A stretch of DNA of 8,481 nt from JBCDBH01 sp039184055 (lineage in GTDB: Bacteria; Acidobacteriota; Thermoanaerobaculia; Multivoradales; J023). This document shows, piece by piece, positions 6,203 to 8,481 of the stretch. A program made the translations under genes and the position numbers. The notes under the pieces are model-generated. The model searched no databases and was not told where the DNA came from. It saw only the letters and a program-made list of their open reading frames with translations. Each line of letters opens with the position of its first letter. The stretch's first letter is position 1. Where the stretch lies: positions 1 through 8,481 of the forward strand of contig JBCDBH010000258.1 in assembly GCA_039184055.1 (NCBI GenBank). Reading direction: 5' to 3'.

Positions 6203-7129
6203 TCAATCCGCCAGCCTTTCGCCTGATTCGCTAAGAAAATTGATTCGCGCCATCGCCGGTGGCGGATCTTGGGTGTGACGCAGGGCTCTGGGGGTGAGAC
6301 CGAAACGCCGCTTGAAGCGCTCACTAAAGCGACTCTGCGATCGGTAGCCGACCGCGTCGGCGATTCGACCGATCGGCCAGATGGACTCCTGCACGAGAGT
6401 CAGCCCCTGGATCAATCGAACTTCCTCGAGCAAGCCGCGAAATCCAGTGCCTTCGTCTTGCAGGTGACGTCGAAGCGTGGATTCGCTGACCCCGAGACGA
6501 GCACCCACCTCTTCCATCCGCCAGGTATGCGCCGGGTCGAGATGCACCAGCGCGGTGACCCGGCGGCTCCAAGACGGGTGATACGGCAGAAGCAGATGGC
6601 TCGCCAGCCCGTGCTGCGTCAGGAGCAACAGAAGCTCGACCAGCCGATGGCGCGCGACGATCTCGGAAGGCGCATGCTGGCCACACCACGCCAGCCATTG
6701 ATGCACCGCGTGGAGGAATGGATGCGGCGCCGTGGCGTGCCAGTGACCCGCCTGGGATTCACTCTCGATGTGCGCACCGTAGACCTGACGGAAATGCTCG
6801 ATCACCTCGGAGGAGAACCGAATCGCCATGCCACGGTAGCGCTGCCCGGTTTCGTCGGGATAGTTGCCCAGCCAGAACTGGGTTCCTGCCGGGATCAAGA
6901 GGATCTCCCCCGGAGCCGCCGTCCAGCTCTGGCTCGCGGTGGCGAGCTTCTTGTGCCCCTTCAACACCAAGAGCACGGCCGCATCGGGCATCACGATGTC
7001 GCGGATTTCCTGGGGTCGCCAACATCGGTACAGACCGATACTTCCGGCCATGGGCATCGGACGATCCAGATCAGCCGACTCTTCCAATCGAGCGGCGGCC
7101 TCGTGAATCTCGTCGAGCAGGCGAATCAT
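6203..7129 (-). CDS. AraC/XylS-family transcriptional regulator
   Basis: The 308-residue protein has the two-part layout of the family. An N-terminal cupin-like sensing region (about 48-115) includes AAPGEILLIPAGTQFWLG, and a C-terminal DNA-binding domain covers about 190-285. The first helix-turn-helix is WRMEEVGARLGVSESTLRRHL (203-223), longer than most but typical in pattern. The second is IGRIADAVGYRSQSRFSERF (253-272), followed by the family signature FGLTPRALR. The effector is unknown. The ATG at 7129 is preferred; an in-frame TTG at 7171 would add 14 residues, and neither has a good Shine-Dalgarno site, so the start is uncertain. The gene is divergent from SDR2 and upstream of the hydrolase gene. 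The candidate operator in the divergent region suggests autoregulation together with control of SDR2. Confidence 0.93.
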   Translation of the reverse strand: MIRLLDEIHEAAARLEESADLDRPMPMAGSIGLYRCWRPQEIRDIVMPDAAVLLVLKGHKKLATASQSWTAAPGEILLIPAGTQFWLGNYPDETGQRYRGMAIRFSSEVIEHFRQVYGAHIESESQAGHWHATAPHPFLHAVHQWLAWCGQHAPSEIVARHRLVELLLLLTQHGLASHLLLPYHPSWSRRVTALVHLDPAHTWRMEEVGARLGVSESTLRRHLQDEGTGFRGLLEEVRLIQGLTLVQESIWPIGRIADAVGYRSQSRFSERFKRRFGLTPRALRHTQDPPPAMARINFLSESGERLAD

Positions 7130-7177
7130 CGATTCATTATGACCGATGCGCCTACCTGTCCCCGTTGGCAAGTACGA

Positions 7178-7209
7178 TGGCGCGACTCGCTAGTGCCGTG
7201 GCGCGCAAC
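7178..7209 (+). promoter_or_regulatory. Candidate AraC-family operator in the divergent region (direct repeats 21 bp apart)
   Basis: TGGCGCGAC at 7178 and TGGCGCGCAAC at 7199 are direct repeats with a 21-bp period, two helical turns, as is common for AraC-family half-sites. The first is part of the 18-mer also found at 3188-3205 before SDR1. The site sits between the AraC gene (start 7129) and SDR2 (start 7310), so it could serve both promoters. A TTGGCA at 7165-7170 could be a -35 element with the half-site in the spacer, but no good -10 is seen. Confidence 0.55.
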
Positions 7210-7297
7210 GATCGAGATGATCTCCAAGTCAAGTTGATCTCTAAAGCGTCTTGATCGCCATCCCATGCGGGTTCAACCACTCGGCACGAAACAGCGA

Positions 7298-7302
7298 AAG
7301 GA
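7298..7302 (+). promoter_or_regulatory. Ribosome binding site of SDR2
   Basis: AAGGA lies 7 bases before the ATG at 7310, supporting that start. Confidence 0.75.
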
Positions 7303-7309
7303 ATAGACC

Positions 7310-8122
7310 ATGAGCGTAGCCTTGATCACCGGAGCGTCGTCCGGAATCGGCAAAGCCACCGCCAAGACCCTGCTCGACGCGGGTCACACCGTCTACGTCG
7401 CGGCACGACGCCGCGAGAAGATGCACGATCTCGAAGCGTCCGGGGCGATTTCGTTGAGCATGGACATCACCCGTGAAGAAGACATCGTCGCGGTGGTCGA
7501 GCGGATCGAAAACGACCACGGTGGCGTCGACATCCTGGTGAACAACGCCGGCTTTGGCATGTACGGCGCGATGGAAGACACCACGATCGACGATGCGCGT
7601 TACCAATTCGAGGTCAACATCTTCGGGCTGGCGCGACTGACCCAGCTCGCGCTGCCGTCGATGCGGGCCAAGAAGGCGGGCAAGATCGTCAACATCTCGT
7701 CGATGGGTGGCAAGATGTACACCCCGCTCGGCTCGTGGTACCACGCCACCAAGCACGCGCTCGAAGGCTGGTCGGATTGTCTACGGCTCGAGCTGGCGCC
7801 GTTCGGGATCGATGTGATCGTCATCGAGCCCGGTGCGATTCGCACCGAATTCGGCGACGTAATGGTCGGCCCGATGCTCGAACGTTCGGGCGACTCGGCC
7901 TACTCCGACCTCGCGCACAAGGTTGCCACCGCGACCCGCAAAGCCTACGAAAGCGGCGGCGCATCGCCACCGTCGCTAATCGCCAAGACGATTCTCGAGG
8001 CCGTACGCGCCAGACGGCCCAAGACACGCTACGCGGTCGGTCAATACGCCAAACCGATGATCGCGATCCGAAAGTGGTTCGGCGACCGGATCTTCGACCG
8101 GGTCGTAATGAGTCAATTTTGA
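7310..8122 (+). CDS. Classical short-chain dehydrogenase/reductase (SDR2)
   Basis: This 270-residue classical SDR has TGASSGIG at residues 7-14 and MDIT at 51-54. NNAG is at 78-81, and the tetrad is Asn103, Ser131, Tyr144 and Lys148 (YHATK). PGAIRTEF follows at 174-181. The Arg-rich stretch after the second strand (AARRREK) indicates NADP(H) use. It is a likely cytoplasmic carbonyl/alcohol oxidoreductase of unknown substrate. It is paralogous to the SDR at 3277: both carry VNISS(I/M)GGKM, PLG and EPGAI in register, and both end near residue 270 with similar C-terminal helices. It is divergent from the AraC-family gene and followed after 30 bases by the epimerase-type gene, possibly in one operon. 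Confidence 0.94.
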   Translation: MSVALITGASSGIGKATAKTLLDAGHTVYVAARRREKMHDLEASGAISLSMDITREEDIVAVVERIENDHGGVDILVNNAGFGMYGAMEDTTIDDARYQFEVNIFGLARLTQLALPSMRAKKAGKIVNISSMGGKMYTPLGSWYHATKHALEGWSDCLRLELAPFGIDVIVIEPGAIRTEFGDVMVGPMLERSGDSAYSDLAHKVATATRKAYESGGASPPSLIAKTILEAVRARRPKTRYAVGQYAKPMIAIRKWFGDRIFDRVVMSQF

Positions 8123-8152
8123 CGATCGAGATTCACGATACGCTCCGCCCTC

Positions 8153-8481
8153 ATGCACATCGATCGACATCGAGACCATCGCCTCCTGCTCACCGGCGCC
8201 AGTGGTTTTCTCGGCACCCCCACCCTCGAGCAGCTCGTCGAGCGAGGCTGGACGGTGCACGCCGTCAGCCGTCAGCCCAAGCAACACGGTGGCGTGACTC
8301 GGCCAGACAACGTCACGTGGCATAGCGCCGATCTTCTCGATTCAGGCGACGTGGCTGCGGTGTGCCGCGAGGTCCGCCCGACTCACCTTCTCCATCTCGC
8401 CTGGACCAGCGGTCGCGAGGGCTTTCGCGACGGCATGGAGAACTATCGGTGGGTCGGCGCGACCATGGAGCTGCTACGCCA
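8153..8481 (+). CDS. NAD-dependent epimerase/dehydratase-type extended SDR, 3'-truncated
   Basis: The frame is open from ATG 8153 to the window edge (109 codons). The N-terminus is a Rossmann fold: RLLLTGASGFLG with TGxxGxxG at residues 14-21 as in extended SDRs, a second strand WTVHAVSR at 33-40, an acidic SADLLD at 58-63, and THLLHLAW at 77-84 in the place of the usual HLA motif. The family includes nucleotide-sugar epimerases and reductases; the missing catalytic YxxxK region prevents a finer call. It follows SDR2 after 30 bases with no clear Shine-Dalgarno site, so the exact start is uncertain. It is too incomplete for an ORF with a stop but the reading frame is clear. Confidence 0.85.
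   Translation, partial: MHIDRHRDHRLLLTGASGFLGTPTLEQLVERGWTVHAVSRQPKQHGGVTRPDNVTWHSADLLDSGDVAAVCREVRPTHLLHLAWTSGREGFRDGMENYRWVGATMELLR

Noticed and set aside
7218..7241. Direct repeat TGATCTC, 17 bases apart, upstream of SDR2
   Set aside because: It is a 7-mer repeat in a short region with no counterpart at SDR1, and could be chance.

Overview
The window is a high-GC, gene-dense stretch of a bacterial chromosome. Genes have clear Shine-Dalgarno sites, two products carry Sec-type signal peptides, and there are no mobile-element genes, RNA genes or CRISPR arrays. A secreted spondin-N protein with a second conserved C-terminal domain is a combination I associate from memory with Acidobacteriota (Thermoanaerobaculia-like) and some Proteobacteria. 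That assignment is an inference, not something the sequence proves.

Layout: (1) 1-3137, plus strand: the 3' part of a very large FAD-linked oxidase gene. Its product is two complete berberine-bridge-enzyme (BBE)-like oxidases fused head to tail, followed by a strong GC hairpin. (2) 3277-4092, plus: a classical short-chain dehydrogenase (SDR1), ending 4 bases from the convergent stop of (3). (3) 4097-5098, minus: a secreted spondin-N-domain protein, with a 30-bp dyad upstream of its start. (4) 5287-6117, minus: an exported dienelactone-hydrolase-family protein ending in a clear intrinsic terminator. (5) 6203-7129, minus: an AraC-family regulator. (6) 7310-8122, plus: a second classical SDR (SDR2), divergent from the regulator. 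(7) 8153 to the window end, plus: the 5' part of an extended SDR (NAD-dependent epimerase/dehydratase type).

How they may work together: the set is oxidoreductase-heavy (double flavin oxidase, two paralogous NADP-type SDRs, an epimerase-type SDR) with an exported alpha/beta hydrolase, which resembles an accessory catabolic or detoxification neighbourhood. The best evidence for a functional link is a nearly identical 18-bp element (TGGCGCGACYYGCTAGTG) upstream of both SDR genes. At SDR2 the TGGCGCG half is repeated 21 bp downstream, which is the geometry of AraC-family operators, and this site lies in the divergent region next to the AraC gene. I infer that this regulator controls both SDRs and perhaps itself. 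No substrate can be named from the sequence.

All intergenic gaps are shorter than 200 bases and are described in the feature list.
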